Of a stretch of DNA of 64,000 nt, positions 61,690 to 64,000 are shown in pieces. Source of the DNA: Tridacna crocea (lineage: Eukaryota; Mollusca; Bivalvia; Cardiida; Cardiidae); contig OX031070.1 of NCBI GenBank assembly GCA_943736015.1, positions 39,920,173 to 39,984,172 on the forward strand. The letters are read 5' to 3'. The translations under genes and the position numbers were made by a program. Every line of letters starts with the position of its first letter. Position 1 is the first letter of the stretch. The notes below the pieces were generated by a model. That model worked only from the letters and a program-made list of their open reading frames with translations, ran no database searches and was not told the DNA's origin.

Positions 61690-61900
61690 CTAGCTGTAAC
61701 ACTTTACTATGCAACAAAATTTTAAAACATGTTCAATTGGAGAGCATTTACAGTTGACAAACTACCGGTAAATCCAATTTGAAATGGTGAAATTGGTTGT
61801 TAAATGGGTAGAAACCTGGTAAAATGGTATGTTTACTTAGAATATTGTCAGATGCTCTTTTCCATAGGGTCATGTTAATGAGATTTGTATGTAAAATAAT
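61690..61900 (-). mobile_element. Heavily decayed family A MITE
   Basis: ACACTTTACTATGCAACAAA start and TTGGAGAGCATTTACAGTTG; the palindrome is gone. Confidence 0.45.
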
Positions 61901-61984
61901 TAAGATAATTCTTTCACAGAGAAAACAGAGTTTTATGGACTTTGCCCAGAAATTAGAAATTGTATTTAGAGTTGTATCGTTATT

Positions 61985-62625
61985 TTGGAAGCATTCAGAT
62001 TAGAAATAGGGAACCATGTGGAAAACTGTTGACCTTTCTTTGTTCTAAAGCCTCAAGAGGATTTGACAGCATGAAATATTTCTGGGAACCTGACTCATGG
62101 CTCTAAATCTATTGAACATAGGTATTTTATCCTTTAACCATAAGTCAAACCAACATGTATTTTAAATTGCACTTTACAAATTCCCTAATTATTTGCAGAC
62201 GACAAAATAAACATAAGTCAAAAACTGAAATTTGTTTCCAACCAGCTAGAAAACACTGTGGGAAAAGGAGAAAATGCTAGTTACCAGCATTTTCTCCTTT
62301 TCTCACAATGATTTCAAAAAGGCTTCTATCTCAGGGTCATAAAAACCAGGGATTGTTTGGTAAAGGGTTAAAAACCCTGCTGGACTAGGATCAAAATACA
62401 CTCACTCCATTCATCTTCAATTGCTATTCAGGTTATAATATTTCAATTTTGGGGTACCATGTGGAAAAATGTTGACTTTCTTTTGTTCTAAAGCGTCAAG
62501 AAGATTTTACAGGTTTGAATTTTTCTGGGGACCTGAATCATGGCTATGAAACATTTGAACATAGGTATACCATCTTTGTAACCTGGTTGAGGCAATACCC
62601 ACATATATTTCAAACTGCACCTAGT
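61985..62625 (+). repeat. Direct duplication of about 170 bp around a MITE
   Basis: ACCATGTGGAAAACTGTTGA near 62012 and ACCATGTGGAAAAATGTTGA near 62456 begin similar stretches running to TTTAAATTGCAC and TTTCAAACTGCAC. A MITE lies between them. Confidence 0.75.
62188..62371 (-). mobile_element. Family A MITE, left end lost
   Basis: TATTTGCAGACGACAAAATA to GTTTGGTAAAGGGTTAA. Confidence 0.88.
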
Positions 62626-62739
62626 TGAGTCTCCCAGTTTATTTATAGACCTTAATACCTGGATTTTGTTTCATATAATAAGAATTTGTTCAGTCATTTA
62701 ATATGCTTTTATTAACTCCTGACCAAAAGATCCCATGTT

Positions 62740-62974
62740 TTAACCCTTTGCCACACGACCATATTCTGGATTCTTCCAAATTCAAAGCATTTGCTGACAA
62801 CAAATTAAAAGTGTCAAAAATGATGAAATTTGTTTTTGAAATAGTAGAAAGCAATGTGGGAAAAGGAGAAAATGCTACCGGTAGTTACCAGCATTTTCTC
62901 CTTTTCCTACATTGCTTTCAAAAGGCCTCTCCATCAGGGGTGTTAAAACTAGGGACTGTGTGGTAAAGGGTTAA
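62740..62974 (-). mobile_element. piggyBac-type MITE, family A, extended apex
   Basis: The apex carries a self-complementary extra ACCGGTAG (GCTACCGGTAGTTACCAGC). Confidence 0.9.
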
Positions 62975-62979
62975 TGACC

Positions 62980-63110
62980 CTGTGAGGAAAACTTTTGTAA
63001 TATTTCTGGAAAAGGAGAGACTTCTGTTGACCATCCTATTTTCTTTTTCCAACCGTGTTTTCTACTATTTTAAAGACAAATCTTAGTTTAAACATATTTT
63101 ATTCATCAAT
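62980..63110 (+). mobile_element. Decayed family A MITE
   Basis: CTGGAAAAGGAGAGACTTCT and CCGTGTTTTCTACTATTTTA. Confidence 0.5.
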
Positions 63111-63517
63111 TACATGTAATTACAAAGATCTAAAGACAAATCAACAAAATAACAAACAATAACTGATGAAATGGATCAGAACGAAAGCTAAGCTTATATT
63201 GTTCTTCTCTAAAATTTCAGGTACACAATTATAGATTGATAACGTAATAAAAATCATAACAGTATTTTGATTGTTATTGAAAGAAAACCGTGGGAAAGAA
63301 AAACAGAACAGGAAAATAAGCTGAAAAATAAGCTGAATTGGTGTGGAGTGTTTCACTGGGGGAACGAGAAGGAATTTTTCACAAACAATTGACCTCCTCC
63401 ATGAGCATCCAATATCTATTGATATGTGATGGTCATGAAGACAAATCTTATCATTTGAACCACATTTATTTTGTCATCTATAAATGCTGTTTGATTTAGG
63501 GAGGTCCCAAATGGTCA
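63111..63517. other. Downstream of P2X exon 10, nothing firm
   Basis: Contains the weak splice acceptor at 63220 and AATAAA at 63246; otherwise unrecognised. Confidence 0.3.
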
Positions 63518-63737
63518 CATCTTTACAAACTGACAAAATTTTAGGCTTGTTGAATTCAAAAGCATTGGCAGACAAAATAAATTCATTTCAAAAATCAAAA
63601 CCTGAGTTTGGAAAGATAGAAAACACTGTTGGAAAATGGAGAAAATACTGGTTAACAGCATTTTCTCCTATTCCCACAGTGTTTTTGAAACCTGTTTTAC
63701 TAAGATTAAAAGTTGGGATTTTGTGGTAAAGGGTTAA
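63518..63737 (-). mobile_element. piggyBac-type MITE, family A
   Basis: ATCTTTACAAACTGACAAAA to GTGGTAAAGGGTTAA. Confidence 0.87.
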
Positions 63738-64000
63738 AGGAGTTTTGCTCTAATATGGTGTTGAAGTCTTTTACTGCCTGTTATTTCTTTGCCCTACCAA
63801 ATAATTGTGAAAGTTGTGGCTCCATTCAAGCTGTTCATTCTTTAGTTTGGTTCGAAAATATTGTGGAAAAAGGAGAGAATTCTATTTCGCCTTTGACCAC
63901 ATTTTTTTTTACTAAAACACAGGATTGTTTGATTAGGGTGAAATATTTCCATTCTGAAACCGTGAAAAAAATTATCGAAATTTTGTTGTTCTCTAAAGCG
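63738..64000. other. Window end with a MITE fragment
   Basis: 63850-63910 keeps GAAAATATTGTGGAAAAAGG and a broken partner arm; the rest is unrecognised. Confidence 0.4.

Noticed and set aside
1104-63729. Many short frames containing [20 protein letters not shown]-like words on both strands
   Set aside because: These are the MITE palindrome and arms read in different frames; each copy breaks differently.
1-64000. CRISPR arrays, operons, rRNA
   Set aside because: Spaced repeats here are tandem units or dispersed elements; intron-bearing animal genes; no rRNA-like sequence seen.

Overview
The window is nuclear DNA of an animal, most likely a bivalve mollusc (probably a heterodont/imparidentian clam or mussel). 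The evidence is AT-rich DNA, two intron-rich metazoan genes, and dense short repeats of types I associate with bivalve genomes, such as elements opening with AGCTCACCTGAGCAC or GGGGCATTCGGACATTTGCG. I cannot name the species. There is no sign of a bacterial, phage or organelle sequence.

Gene 1 (2362-20790, plus strand) is a complete SLC5-family sodium/sugar cotransporter. It has 15 exons joining in phase to 645 residues and reads closest to SGLT4 (SLC5A9) and SGLT1. Gene 2 (24810 to at least 61200, plus strand) is a P2X ATP-gated cation channel of P2X4-like type. Ten exon positions give 389 residues; the last few tail residues are not resolved. The ectodomain exon 7 exists in two intact, divergent versions (43441-43585 and 47541-47691). 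They share the same phases, so either one, but not both and not neither, gives a full-length channel. This looks like mutually exclusive alternative splicing and is the main discovery candidate. The two genes are unrelated in pathway: one is a membrane sugar importer, the other a fast ATP receptor.

Both genes carry decayed tandem copies of one of their own exons: SLC5 exon 7 at 11020-11200 and P2X exon 2 at 32073-32310.

Nearly everything else is transposable-element debris. The dominant family is a ~228-bp piggyBac-type MITE: TTAA target site, CCC...GGG ends, and an off-centre near-perfect palindrome of about 67 bp. There are roughly 60 recognisable copies in three subfamilies, A, B and C. 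Below, plus orientation means the short arm comes first (CCCATTACCACACAATCC, then the palindrome) and minus means the reverse. Other groups are: four Mutator-like elements with 9-10-bp target duplications; two clear hAT-like elements, plus a third probable one, with 5-bp duplications; a foldback element whose arms are C-rich minisatellite; a palindromic 'GGGTCCGTATTCACC' MITE (family D); tRNA-derived SINEs; and long repeats with internal 145-166-bp tandem units (families E, F, G). Many are nested, so the order of insertion can be read directly.

Layout: 1-2361 repeats; 2362-20790 SLC5; 20791-24809 intergenic (hAT-like element, Mutator-like element, family E array); 24810-61200 P2X; 61201-64000 repeats, possibly with the P2X terminal exon. 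All gene calls come from translating the sequence by eye and comparing it with remembered family members; no database search was run.
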